Assembly (NCBI GenBank): GCA_910576955.1
Contig: CAJTJB010000006.1
Span: 79,266-143,265 of the forward strand
Direction of reading: 5' to 3'
Origin: an uncultured Alphaproteobacteria bacterium
GTDB taxonomy: Bacteria > Pseudomonadota > Alphaproteobacteria > RF32 > CAG-239
DNA length: 64,000 nt
Part shown: piece after piece, positions 42,156 to 50,622 of the stretch
How positions within the stretch are numbered: the stretch's first letter is position 1
Layout of the letters: every line of letters begins with the position of its first letter
The notes under the pieces: model-generated
Told to the model about the DNA's origin: nothing
Databases searched by the model: none
What the model saw: the letters and a program-made list of their open reading frames with translations, nothing else
Made by a program: the position numbers and the translations under genes

Positions 42156-42981
42156 TGGCAAAAAGCTCGCCCAAACCGTAAAGGAAGAGTTGAAAACAAA
42201 AATCGCCGCCCTCCCCTCTGCACCCGCGCTTGCCGTCATCATTGTCGGCACAGACCCCGCCAGCGAAATTTATGTCCGCAACAAAGAAAAAGCCTGCCAA
42301 GCCGTCGGCATTGCTCCGCAAACGCACAAGCTCCCCGCTGAAACTTCCAAAGAAGAGCTTGCCGCGCTGATTAAACGCCTGAATAACACTCCCGACATTA
42401 ACGGCATTCTTATCCAGCTTCCGCTCCCCGCGCATTTAAACGCCGCGGAAATTCTGCCGTTGATTTCTCCTGAAAAAGACGTGGACGGTTTTCATCCGGT
42501 TAATGTCGGAAAGCTGTTGCAAAAAGATACCGAAACATTTATCCCCTGCACCCCGAAAGGCATTATTAAACTTATCAAAAGCGCCAAGCCGGATATAACC
42601 GGCTTAAACGCAGTTGTTATCGGGCGCTCGCAAATTGTCGGGCTTCCCGTTGCCCACTTGCTGCTCAATGAAAATTGCACGGTCACGGTCGCCCATTCTA
42701 AAACCAAAAATCTCCCCGAACTCTGCCGCACAGCAGATATTCTCGTTGCCGCCGTCGGCAAACCGGAGCTTGTTACCAAAGAATACATCAAGCCCGATTC
42801 GCTCATTATTGATGTCGGCATAAACCGCACTGCAAACGGCTTAAAAGGCGATGTCAACTTCGCCGACGCCCTCGAAACCGCCGCTTATGTCACTCCCGTC
42901 CCCGGCGGTGTCGGTCCGATGACGATTGCTATGCTTTTGGATAATACCGTTGCGGCATATTTAAAACAAAACCGCCCTTAA
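42136..42981 (+). CDS. folD: Bifunctional methylenetetrahydrofolate dehydrogenase/cyclohydrolase
   Basis: 281 residues from ATG 42136. Motifs: YVRNKEKACQAVGI, ILIQLPLPAHL, the NADP-binding VVIGRSQIVGLPVAHLL, and VTPVPGGVGPMTIAMLL. Interconverts methylene-, methenyl- and formyl-tetrahydrofolate in one-carbon metabolism. GGAGAA lies upstream. Confidence 0.97.
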   Translation: MTAQILDGKKLAQTVKEELKTKIAALPSAPALAVIIVGTDPASEIYVRNKEKACQAVGIAPQTHKLPAETSKEELAALIKRLNNTPDINGILIQLPLPAHLNAAEILPLISPEKDVDGFHPVNVGKLLQKDTETFIPCTPKGIIKLIKSAKPDITGLNAVVIGRSQIVGLPVAHLLLNENCTVTVAHSKTKNLPELCRTADILVAAVGKPELVTKEYIKPDSLIIDVGINRTANGLKGDVNFADALETAAYVTPVPGGVGPMTIAMLLDNTVAAYLKQNRP

Positions 42982-43042
42982 AATCCCCCTCCCGCCGCAT
43001 TATATAAAGACAGACGGCAACAATCATTAAGGGAGGAAATAT

Positions 43043-43663
43043 ATGCATCATCTGGGCAACATCTTTTTATATAACAATAACAACATCAACAAAGCCCTCT
43101 ATCATCAAGACTTGGAAGAACGGGGATACTTCCTGTTTGATACCGACAACCTGCATAAATTCACCCTCTATCACAAAGAAATCACCCCGAATGTGCTGCT
43201 GTTTGATTTTGAGCGCAACACGCCAATAGATTTTATTGCCTCGCTGGAACGCAAATTCGAACGCTCCACCATTCCGCTGGTGGTCGTTTCCGAAGCCCCG
43301 AACGCGCTGATATATCATCCCGCCATCAGCCATTACCTCACGCACGACGAAGCCAAACGCAGCCTGCTGGGCATTTTGGAGAGCTATTGTACCGGCAATA
43401 AAAAACATCAGATTTTATATATTAACCTCAAACCTTACGAACGTTCAGACTTTTCAAAATCCGTCAAACTTGCCGGCTATACGATGTTTGAGGTGCACAA
43501 CATCAATTCCGCCAAAGCCTATATGGCAAAAAACACCCCGTCGATTATCTGCATCAATTTTGAACCGGCATTAAGCAAATCCCAAAAAATCTTTGCCCAC
43601 CCCAAAACATTTTATGTGGAAAACACGCAAAATGTTAAGGAAGTCGAACAATTTTTGCAGTAA
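43043..43663 (+). CDS. Probable tandem receiver-like (pseudo-receiver) protein
   Basis: 206 residues. Two halves look alike: residues 5-85 (GNIFLYNNNNINKALYHQDL, then VLLFDFERNTPIDFI, PLVVVSE) and residues 120-200 (HQILYINLKPYERSDFSKSV, then IICINFEP). Each follows a beta-alpha rhythm of response-regulator receivers, with Asp in LFDF of the first half but Asn in the second. The standard acidic pocket is not obvious, so it may be a signalling pseudo-receiver. GGGAGG precedes the ATG. Confidence 0.5.
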   Translation: MHHLGNIFLYNNNNINKALYHQDLEERGYFLFDTDNLHKFTLYHKEITPNVLLFDFERNTPIDFIASLERKFERSTIPLVVVSEAPNALIYHPAISHYLTHDEAKRSLLGILESYCTGNKKHQILYINLKPYERSDFSKSVKLAGYTMFEVHNINSAKAYMAKNTPSIICINFEPALSKSQKIFAHPKTFYVENTQNVKEVEQFLQ

Positions 43664-43702
43664 ACCTAAAGCCGTTATGAACTATTGTCGAAAGAATGAA
43701 TA

Positions 43703-44296
43703 ATGGCTTTTAAAGACTTAACCCGCAAAATTTATGACTGCACGCTAAACCTCGCCTCCAAGAAAAACGCTCTTGTCTGGCTGTTTGCGATTTCGTTTAT
43801 TGAAAGCTCGTTCTTTCCCATCCCGCCGGATATTATGATTATTCCGATGGTTTTAGCCACCCCAAAACAAGCGTATAAAATTGCTGGCGTCGCCACGGTG
43901 GCAAGCGTGTTCGGCGGCTACCTCGGCTATTGCATCGGCGTTTACGGCTTTGAACTGATTGCCCGCCCGCTGCTGGAATTTTACGGCTATATGGACGGGT
44001 TTATGAAGTTTGAAAACTATTATCACGAATACGGCGCATGGATTGTTTTCGGTGCGGGCATCACCCCTTTCCCCTACAAGATAATCACGATTGCAAGCGG
44101 CGCGGTTCATCTGGATTTGGCAGTCTTCACCATTGCCTCTGTCCTTGCCCGCGGCATTCGGTTTTACCTCATAGCATGGCTGTTAAAACGCTACGGCGCC
44201 CCGATGAAAGAGTTTATCGAGAAAAACTTAAACCTCCTCTCCATCCTCTTCCTCCTGCTCCTAATCGGCGGCTTCGCAGTTATCAAGTGGCTGTAG
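43703..44296 (+). CDS. YqaA/DedA-family membrane protein
   Basis: 197 residues. FIESSFFPIPPDIMIIPM matches the DedA/YqaA reentrant motif (E-S-x-x-x-P-I-P), followed by GGYLGYCIGVYG and FGAGITPFPYKIITIASG. The family includes undecaprenyl-phosphate and lipid flippases. Single gene; terminator at 44353-44380. Confidence 0.9.
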   Translation: MAFKDLTRKIYDCTLNLASKKNALVWLFAISFIESSFFPIPPDIMIIPMVLATPKQAYKIAGVATVASVFGGYLGYCIGVYGFELIARPLLEFYGYMDGFMKFENYYHEYGAWIVFGAGITPFPYKIITIASGAVHLDLAVFTIASVLARGIRFYLIAWLLKRYGAPMKEFIEKNLNLLSILFLLLLIGGFAVIKWL

Positions 44297-44349
44297 CTTT
44301 TTCCATCCATCATTGCAAAACCCATTTGTCATTAGCCCGAAAAAAAAGC

Positions 44350-44379
44350 AAAAGCCCTCCCGCAAGAGAGGGCATTTTT
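44350..44379. terminator. Bidirectional intrinsic terminator
   Basis: GCCCTC/GAGGGC with loop CCGCAAGA, T-run on the plus side and A-run (T on the minus strand) on the other. It serves the convergent DedA and HTH genes. Confidence 0.88.
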
Positions 44380-44718
44380 TTAATCATCAATCACATCCAG
44401 AAGATACCCCGCGGGCTTGTCTTTCATCCGCGCAAACACCAGATTCCGCCCGTCATCGCCCAAGTCCTCAAGCGTTATCACAATGCGCTTGTGGAAATAG
44501 CGCAACAATAATCCAGCAACAGCCCATTTGAGGCTCTCTCGCCCATATTCTGTTTGATAAATCTGTTTTACTTTCAAACCGGCACCTTTGGCAATCTCCT
44601 GATACGTCAAACCACATTTCAACCGCTCCGCTCTGAGTAAACCTGCAAGCTTAACTTTCAGCACACGGTTCATATAACATCCGATATCTCTATCTTTTTT
44701 TACTTCTTGATTTTCCAT
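44380..44718 (-). CDS. Small HTH (XRE-like) protein downstream of leader RNA B
   Basis: 112 residues. HTH: LRAERLKCGLTYQEIAKGAG then LKVKQIYQTEYG. The following helix WAVAGLLLRYFHKRIVITLEDL aligns with the protein at 15195-15458; this one has an extra 25-residue tail (NLVFARMKDKPAG). GGAG lies eight bases before the ATG. Preceded by RNA copy B, so HTH gene and RNA recur as a unit. Confidence 0.78.
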   Translation of the reverse strand: MENQEVKKDRDIGCYMNRVLKVKLAGLLRAERLKCGLTYQEIAKGAGLKVKQIYQTEYGRESLKWAVAGLLLRYFHKRIVITLEDLGDDGRNLVFARMKDKPAGYLLDVIDD

Positions 44719-44741
44719 AGTAAAAACTCCAATTTAATGTT

Positions 44742-44904
44742 AAAACAAAACTGGCGCAAGGGTTATCCTAGCGCCAGGGAGGTAGAAAATCACCAAAATA
44801 TGACTCTCTTGGTCTTCAATATATAACCAAGAGCTCCCTGACTTTAATCAAGGATAAATTATTTTGGAGAGCCTTCTACAGCCCTGACGGCATCTCTGCC
44901 GACA
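44742..44904 (-). ncRNA. Conserved structured leader RNA, copy B
   Basis: Minus strand. It shares with copy A TCCTTGATTAAAGTCAGGGA, TTATATATTGAAG, GAGTCAT and CTCCCTGGCGCTAGGAT. The hairpin is GCTCTTGGT/GACCAAGAG where A has GCTTATAGT/GGCTATAAG, so four or more pairs changed together. The terminator CTGGCGCTAGG/CCTTGCGCCAG (complement of 44751-44777) precedes TTTTGTTTT. Start inferred at about 44904 from the promoter. Confidence 0.78.
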
Positions 44905-44910
44905 TTGAGG

Positions 44911-44938
44911 AGTATAAGAGGTATGGAGTTAAAGTCAA
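44911..44938 (-). promoter_or_regulatory. Promoter of leader RNA copy B
   Basis: On the minus strand TTGACT (44938-44933), 16 bp, TATACT (44916-44911); near identical to that of copy A. Confidence 0.78.
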
Positions 44939-44954
44939 GTTAATTATGATAGTA

Positions 44955-45240
44955 TATTTCCCCCTCTAGGGGGGGGGAGGAATTCTTTGTTGCAAGTACT
45001 TGCTTCAAAGCCCCCTCTCCCCTTGGAGGGAGAGGATGGGTGAGGGGGACAATATAGAATCTATACTCGCATAAGATTGCCACGGGCTAAAGCCCTCGCA
45101 ATGACTACCTAACCGCGAGTCATTGCGAGGAGTGAAACGACGAAGCAATCTCTGGCGGCAAAGGCTTACTCTTCCCTCGCCGCAGCCCAAATCGTTGCAT
45201 GTGCCGCGTCACTAACGTTCCTCGCAATGACGCACAATAA
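44955..45240. repeat. Dispersed repeat cluster upstream of leader RNA B
   Basis: R3 hairpins at about 44958-44985 (CCCCCTCTAGGGGGGGGGAG) and 45009-45056. R1 copies at 45073-45106 (inverted) and 45116-45152, with an end fragment at 45218-45233. In both A and B copies an R3 element ending GAGGGGGAAATA lies just upstream of the RNA promoter. Confidence 0.75.
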
Positions 45241-45312
45241 ATCAAACTATGTTCGTGGTCCTATAAAAACCGTGGAACCTTGCAAAGAAACCTCGAATAT
45301 CATACAAACAAA

Positions 45313-45438
45313 AAGCAGGCAATAAGCCTGCGAAGCCAAGGGTGCGATAAAGTGCAATGCTTGAGTATGAATTCCCGACTGCGGTGTACGAAATTGGTAC
45401 ATAAAGAGGGAATTCACCTCAATGATTGTGCTTTTGCG
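45313..45438 (-). other. Structured 3' UTR and terminator of the nitronate monooxygenase-like gene
   Basis: A long stem: TTGAG (45361-45365) with CTCAA (45418-45422), then TGAATTCCC (45368-45376) with GGGAATTCA (45408-45416), and inside it GTAC/GTAC. It begins 6 nt after the stop at 45444. Further on, GCAGGC/GCCTGC (45315-45331) with TTTTTG on the minus strand forms the terminator. The structured 3' UTR is about 130 nt and may be released as a small RNA. No gene is visible here. Confidence 0.6.
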
Positions 45439-45443
45439 CGCCC

Positions 45444-46835
45444 CTATCTTCCGGCTTTAATCGCCTCAATCAACTCGTGCGTAGTCGGAATATATCCGTT
45501 CGCATAGAGCGGGTCTTGCCCGAAACGATAAACTTGATGTCCGGCAAACAGCAAATTGTCATCTGTGCTGCCGTTGTGTGAGATGTCAAACAATGTTTTA
45601 TGAATGCAATAAGTGCGCGGGTCACAAAGCTTGCCTGTTGTGCCAGTTGCACCCGACCAAGCCGAAAACTGGCATTGCGACAAGCAGCCCAAACATTTCG
45701 CGCGGTCTTCTTTCATCACTTTCCATTCCTCCGGCGTGAGGAACACGACTGTGCTGTCCGGCGTTTCCTGAATAACGGTAAAACCAGCGTTAATCTGATT
45801 ATCAGCCTTTGCCAAATCCGCCGCTTTGATGTAAACCGTCTTAACATTGCTCAAGTTAAGCGGCGTGTCAAACCCATCTGCCGCCTCGGTACGATATTCA
45901 ATCTCGCCCTCTTTACGCGCCATCAAACGCGCCATAAATTTGTTTTTAATCGCCGACGAATAAAACCCGGTCGGGCTGAAACGCTGCAACACGACATCAC
46001 CCGCTTTTGTATTCAGCATCACCTTTTTCCAAGCATCGCTGACAGGGCTTTCTTTGGTAATCATCGGGCGCGTGCCAAACTGAAACGCCACCTTGCCGAT
46101 TTCCGGATTATCAAGATAATTCTCCCAATCGCTCAAACACCACACGCCGCCGGCAATGATAATCGGCGTTTCGCCAAGCCCGAGCTTATTCAAAGTTGCG
46201 CGCAGCTCTTTAATGCGGTTATACGGGTCTTGCGGCTCTTCAGGGTTTTCGGCGTTAGATAAGCCGTTATGCCCACCGGCAAGCCATGGGTCTTCATAAA
46301 CCACACCGCCCAAAAACGCAGCATATTTCGAATAAGACCGTTTCCACAAAATCTGAAACGCGCGGGAAGACGACACAATTGGGTAATAATAAACGCCGTG
46401 TTCAGACGCAATCTCGCCCAGTTTATACGGCAGCCCTGCCCCGCAGGTCACGCCGTGGATAAGCCCTTTTGCCCCTTTTAAAACTTCGGTGATAACCGTT
46501 TCGGAATCGGCGAGTTCCCAGAGTTCATTAACGTGGATTCGCCCGTTATCGCCAGCAATTTCGTGTGCAATCTGTGCCTGCGCAATACCGCCTTTAATAG
46601 CCATCGCAATCAGGTCTTCGTGGCGTTCCTGCCGTTTCAAGCGGGTTGAACGCTCCATAATAACCTTGCCGTTATTGTCATAGCAATCTGCCGAAACAAG
46701 AGAGATTGTCCCAACACAGCCTTCTTTGGCAAAGTGTCCGCTGCTTCTGCCGTCTGTTCCGTTAATTCCTTTTCCGCCCTCGATAATCGGCAAAACCTCT
46801 TTGCCCGAAAGCACAATACTCTTCAAATTTATCAC
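45444..46835 (-). CDS. Nitronate monooxygenase-like flavin oxidoreductase
   Basis: 463 residues, starting GTG with AAGGATAGGC close upstream. TIM-barrel FMN enzyme of the 2-nitropropane dioxygenase type: IIEGGKGINGTDGRSSGHFA, KGLIHGVTCGAGLP, IIIAGGVWCLSDW, VAFQFGTRPMITKES. A C-terminal CLGCLSQC motif (Cys spaced 3 and 4) could bind zinc or iron-sulfur and is unusual for the family. Longer than typical (about 320-360). Substrate unknown. Confidence 0.75.
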   Translation of the reverse strand: MINLKSIVLSGKEVLPIIEGGKGINGTDGRSSGHFAKEGCVGTISLVSADCYDNNGKVIMERSTRLKRQERHEDLIAMAIKGGIAQAQIAHEIAGDNGRIHVNELWELADSETVITEVLKGAKGLIHGVTCGAGLPYKLGEIASEHGVYYYPIVSSSRAFQILWKRSYSKYAAFLGGVVYEDPWLAGGHNGLSNAENPEEPQDPYNRIKELRATLNKLGLGETPIIIAGGVWCLSDWENYLDNPEIGKVAFQFGTRPMITKESPVSDAWKKVMLNTKAGDVVLQRFSPTGFYSSAIKNKFMARLMARKEGEIEYRTEAADGFDTPLNLSNVKTVYIKAADLAKADNQINAGFTVIQETPDSTVVFLTPEEWKVMKEDRAKCLGCLSQCQFSAWSGATGTTGKLCDPRTYCIHKTLFDISHNGSTDDNLLFAGHQVYRFGQDPLYANGYIPTTHELIEAIKAGR

Positions 46836-46946
46836 AAGCCTATCCTTATTTATTATCTAAACAACATACCGCATTTATAGCACCCGTTTTTTAAAAAGAA
46901 AAGTAGGAACTTCAAAGTATTCAGGTATCCTCAACGATACTATTGG

Positions 46947-48401
46947 CTAAAACGGTTTGAACAGCCTTGCCCATTCTATGTTGTTGCTAACTGCAAGCGC
47001 CACTGCTACGCAGCAATAAGTATATGTAATGAGGGCATTTATTGTCACACCACCGACTTTTCTGACCAAAAAATGGCGATATTTTTTAACCAAATAATGC
47101 AACAAATTAAAAAACAAGATATACACAATCAGCTGCACCGAAATACCGATTTCCTTAAGCGCCAGCTCATAGTTCATCATAATCCGCGGAAAAAATGTCA
47201 TCAAAAGACTGTATAACATCACCAAACCGTAGGTAATGCGCTGCGACCGCTGCTCGCTTTGAACGTGTTGTTTTAAGTTTTCTTTAGAGAGTTCGTCCAA
47301 ACCGAATCCGCGAATTTTTTTCGGCTCGGCCTGCTTTTCCTTAATCGTTTTCAGATTCGCTTTCAACCGCTCTTCCGCCACGCACAAGCCGCAGCCTTTG
47401 TTGGTAAAATATGCGTGGTTCGGCTTCTTCTTACAGTGCTTAAGATTGCGCAACAGATAATCCAGCTCTGCCTGCCATTCCGCCGCTGTCGGTCGTTTCT
47501 GCCCTTTCACAAACGCACGGTCAAACAGCTTCAGCGTATTCTGCGGCAAAAAGGCGTGAATGCTGTATGGATGCGGCGCCTGATAACTGTCGCCCCACAT
47601 TCCGTATGCATAATGATATTGCTCAATACGCTCCTGAATAGAAAGCGCACTGTCGGCATTTTTCTTCACCACGCCCGAAAACGGGTGAATACCGTTGTTT
47701 AAAAGCTTAAAGATAATCACCGCGAGCGCAAATTTATCCTGCTCCTCGCCCATCTCTTCGCAAGCCTGCTGCATTCCCTCGGGGTAGATGTATTCTTCGC
47801 TCACAAACTCCGCCGGAAAGCGCGCCTGTTCTCCCTGAATCGAAAAGCCGTCGCAGTCAAACACCGCCACCGTCATCGTCTTTTTATAAATCGACACGTT
47901 AGACGGCTTAAGGTCAATGATATAATGCCCGTATTTGTGCAGCGACGCCACCATCAAAGCCACGTTATACGCCGCCATCACCCGATATTCGTATTTGTCG
48001 CTCAAGCCCAGCTTGGCACGCACCGCCCCCTGCATCAGATGGTCAAGCGACACTGCCTCCGCCGTATTGATAAACGGCATCATATACCCCACGCAATACC
48101 CCTCGTCATCTTCAAGCACCGCCTCGGGCCATGCAATCTGCACATATTCGACCCCGCCCGCCGTCACGCTCGGAATATTCGGGTTGTTCATCACCATCGC
48201 TTCAAGCTTTAAGCGGTTGGTATTGCTTTTTTGCCGCTCATGAAAAATCTTCGCCACTTTTGCCGGCTGCCCGACAATTTCATACACTTTGCCCGCCGCG
48301 CCGCCTTTGTTCAAAAGCTTACCTAAAGTCAACCGCTCAAAGTGCCGGTCGGCGTAAATCGCATTAAATTGCAGCACAGAAGTTTCAGTCGTATCCGTCA
48401 T
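46947..48401 (-). CDS. Protein kinase-like domain protein with zinc-ribbon-like motif and membrane tail
   Basis: 484 residues from ATG 48401, overlapping the phosphatase stop (TGATG). The Ser/Thr kinase-like fold: GKLLNKGGAAGKVYEI (nucleotide loop), AKIFHE (Lys), HYIIDLKPSNVSIYK (catalytic loop), VAVFDCDGFSI (metal Asp in the DFG position). Then KGCGLCVAEE and three to four C-terminal membrane segments. Third gene of a VWA-PP2C-kinase set like the TerY-P triad described for tellurite/stress systems. Confidence 0.85.
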   Translation of the reverse strand: MTDTTETSVLQFNAIYADRHFERLTLGKLLNKGGAAGKVYEIVGQPAKVAKIFHERQKSNTNRLKLEAMVMNNPNIPSVTAGGVEYVQIAWPEAVLEDDEGYCVGYMMPFINTAEAVSLDHLMQGAVRAKLGLSDKYEYRVMAAYNVALMVASLHKYGHYIIDLKPSNVSIYKKTMTVAVFDCDGFSIQGEQARFPAEFVSEEYIYPEGMQQACEEMGEEQDKFALAVIIFKLLNNGIHPFSGVVKKNADSALSIQERIEQYHYAYGMWGDSYQAPHPYSIHAFLPQNTLKLFDRAFVKGQKRPTAAEWQAELDYLLRNLKHCKKKPNHAYFTNKGCGLCVAEERLKANLKTIKEKQAEPKKIRGFGLDELSKENLKQHVQSEQRSQRITYGLVMLYSLLMTFFPRIMMNYELALKEIGISVQLIVYILFFNLLHYLVKKYRHFLVRKVGGVTINALITYTYCCVAVALAVSNNIEWARLFKPF

Positions 48402-49156
48402 CACAGTTCCGCCCATAAAAAGGTCTTATCATCAGAGTTCAGCTTGCGCGCTTTGCCGGTATTTAATGTATTGTTTAATGCCGTCAGCGCCCGTGTTTTG
48501 CTCGGTTCGTTTTTAAGATATTGATATATCGGCTCGATAAATCCGCTTTTAAGTTTGCACATATCTTCGGTCAGGGCAAAATTCGTCACCCCGTCCGTCA
48601 TCAAAAACAAAGCATTTGCTTTTTCTATCTTGGTAAAACGCAGGCTTTCTGCCCAGTTATTCATTGTATAAAAATACGTCTCGCATGAAAACTCCCCGTT
48701 CGCCGGACGTGACAATGTATATCCGCACTTGCCGCCGTCTTCATAATGCAGCGCAATCCCCGCCCCGTCACCGATATGAAAAAATATACCGCGGTTTTTG
48801 TGGTATGCCACCCCCACAACCGTTGCCGAAAAATTCAAAATTTCTTCTTCGGATTTGCTTTTGTTTAACCGGTGAATAACCAGCCTGCCGCGTGCGGTTT
48901 CAATGGCTTTTTTTACCGCTTTTTCCATATCTTTAAGCGGCGTGTTAATCAACACGTTAACCAATGTTTCGCACACAGTTTTCGCCCCGATTTTACCGTA
49001 TTTGGCAGAGCCTGCGCCATCCGACACCACCGCCACCAGCTTATTGCCCGAACACGCATATTGATAAAAATCCTGACACGGCATTTTCTTTGCCGTATGC
49101 AAACCGCCCGTAATTTTGGTGGCAATCACGCGTATGTTTTTAGGCGTTCTCTTCAT
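48401..49156 (-). CDS. PP2C-type protein phosphatase
   Basis: 251 residues from ATG 49156 (GAGG upstream), overlapping the VWA gene by 17 nt. Motifs: GLHTAKKMPCQDFYQY, VAVVSDGAGSAKYGKIGA (metal Asp), FFHIGDGAGIAL, LFLMTDGVTNFA. Expected to dephosphorylate Ser/Thr, opposing the neighbouring kinase. Confidence 0.88.
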   Translation of the reverse strand: MKRTPKNIRVIATKITGGLHTAKKMPCQDFYQYACSGNKLVAVVSDGAGSAKYGKIGAKTVCETLVNVLINTPLKDMEKAVKKAIETARGRLVIHRLNKSKSEEEILNFSATVVGVAYHKNRGIFFHIGDGAGIALHYEDGGKCGYTLSRPANGEFSCETYFYTMNNWAESLRFTKIEKANALFLMTDGVTNFALTEDMCKLKSGFIEPIYQYLKNEPSKTRALTALNNTLNTGKARKLNSDDKTFLWAEL

Positions 49157-49838
49157 TCCAGCCCTCAATATCGTCTAAAATATCGGGCATATTCGGTGCC
49201 GCGCGGGAAATGCAGGAAACACTGCGGGAAAGCCACAAAAAGAACTCGGTAAATTTCAGCCCGCTCAACCGTTTCGGCGCCATCAGCGAAAACTTCGCGA
49301 GCTTGTCAAGATTAGCCCCCTGCGTACCGACCGCGTGAATCACCACTTTTTTATTTTGCTGCGCCTCGCGGCATTTTGCTGCTGCAAGCTCCCAGCCGTA
49401 GTCTGTCGGCTCGCCGTCGCTGATTAAGAAAATCCACGGCCGTTTAGAGGTTATGCCGCAGCTGTCATATAAACATTTTTGCTCTTCGATTTTATGCAGC
49501 GCTTTTTCCATTGCCTTACCGATAGGCGAAAGCCCCGACGCTTCCATCACCGGCGCGGTAAAGTTCATTGCATCCACCCAGTCCGCCGAAACATCCGCAT
49601 CGTCTTTGCCATATGCCTTAATCACCAAAAGCTGCACACGCGAGCTGGCATCAATATCTTCTTTAAGTTCTTTTTCTAACGCCTGCAACCCCATATTCAG
49701 CTGTTTAATCGGCTCGCCGCGCATAGAGCCCGAACAATCCAGCACCAAAATACACGGTGTCCGTTCGTTGGCATTTTCCGCAAACTCCACATACGGAATC
49801 ATCACATCGGAAAAATCTTCGTCTTTATTGCTGCTCAT
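49140..49838 (-). CDS. TerY-like von Willebrand factor A domain protein
   Basis: 232 residues from ATG 49838 with AAGGA upstream. MIDAS motif D-x-S-x-S in LVLDCSGSMRGEPI, Thr/Ser in ASGLSPIG, Asp in IFLISDGEPTD. Matches TerY-type VWA proteins of the VWA-PP2C-kinase triad; the VWA domain probably recruits a substrate in a metal-dependent way. Confidence 0.87.
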   Translation of the reverse strand: MSSNKDEDFSDVMIPYVEFAENANERTPCILVLDCSGSMRGEPIKQLNMGLQALEKELKEDIDASSRVQLLVIKAYGKDDADVSADWVDAMNFTAPVMEASGLSPIGKAMEKALHKIEEQKCLYDSCGITSKRPWIFLISDGEPTDYGWELAAAKCREAQQNKKVVIHAVGTQGANLDKLAKFSLMAPKRLSGLKFTEFFLWLSRSVSCISRAAPNMPDILDDIEGWNEENA

Positions 49839-49861
49839 ATTTTCTTCCTTATTTCTTGGCA

Positions 49862-49999
49862 TTACTCATAACTGGGATAAGAATGCGGATATCCGCTCCC
49901 CTCAATCGGCTGCGGCGACGAAATCCGCCCGCACCCGCTTATATATAGAATGGAAAAAAATACTGAAAAAATCATTAAAAATTTAACTAAATATTTCAT
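49862..49999 (-). CDS. 45-residue lipoprotein, LptM-like
   Basis: Start ATG 49999 with AGGG seven bases upstream. Signal MKYLVKFLMIFSVFFSILYI and lipobox LYISGC with Cys at residue 23, then GRISSPQPIEGSGYPHSYPS. The G-R/K..P-x-P..YPxxYP pattern resembles the short LptM/YifL lipoproteins. LptM helps assemble the LPS translocon LptD-LptE. The gene is 24 nt upstream of the VWA gene and may be first in its operon. The family call is tentative. Confidence 0.65.
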   Translation of the reverse strand: MKYLVKFLMIFSVFFSILYISGCGRISSPQPIEGSGYPHSYPSYE

Positions 50000-50095
50000 T
50001 TTTTGCCCTATGTATTGCATTAACCACGGTTAGAGCATATATCAAAACCGCCGTTTGTACAAAACTCAATTGATTTATTAACAGGAAAAAACGCT

Positions 50096-50620
50096 ATGTC
50101 TTTATTTTACCGCCTTGTCATAATGCTGATGTTCGTTTCGTTTAACGCCGCCGCATATAGCGGACCGAGAGGATTGTACGTTTTGGAATATCCCGTTAAT
50201 ATGCCCGATGTATCGGTCATCGCTGAAAACAATGCCGACACCCCGATTTTGAACACAAACGCCGATTTGACTATTATGATATTTTGGGCACAAACCTGCG
50301 CCCCCTGCCTGCGCGAGATGAAAGCGCTTGAACAATTTTACAAAACCGCCGCGAAAGACAACATCAAAGTTATGCTGATTTCACCGGCTTCCGAATGGAA
50401 AAACAACACCCAACAACGCAAATTCCTTGCCAAATACGGCGCACCGACTATTCCGTTTTATAATGACGTTGATAACACGCTTTCGTTAAAACTCGGCATA
50501 GGCTCCACCCCCTACACGGTCATCATGAATAAATACGGCAAAAAAGTTGCCACCATCCAAGGTGAAGCCGACTGGTCTTCCGAAAAACTTTATAAGATGA
50601 TAAAAAAGCTTGCAGATTAG
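50096..50620 (+). CDS. Thioredoxin-fold protein, TlpA/ResA type
   Basis: 174 residues. Signal peptide (residues 1-20, MLMFVSFNAAAYS), then the redox motif in MIFWAQTCAPCLREMKAL (C-x-x-C) and the cis-Pro region IGSTPYTVIMNKYG. Probably a periplasmic thiol-disulfide reductase, for example in cytochrome c or apoprotein maturation. AGGAAAAAAC precedes the ATG. Convergent with the next gene, 3 nt apart. Confidence 0.88.
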   Translation: MSLFYRLVIMLMFVSFNAAAYSGPRGLYVLEYPVNMPDVSVIAENNADTPILNTNADLTIMIFWAQTCAPCLREMKALEQFYKTAAKDNIKVMLISPASEWKNNTQQRKFLAKYGAPTIPFYNDVDNTLSLKLGIGSTPYTVIMNKYGKKVATIQGEADWSSEKLYKMIKKLAD

Positions 50621-50622
50621 CT

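Noticed and set aside
45280..45507. 75-residue plus-strand ORF
   Set aside because: It crosses the structured 3' UTR and the end of the nitronate monooxygenase-like gene; no ribosome binding site.
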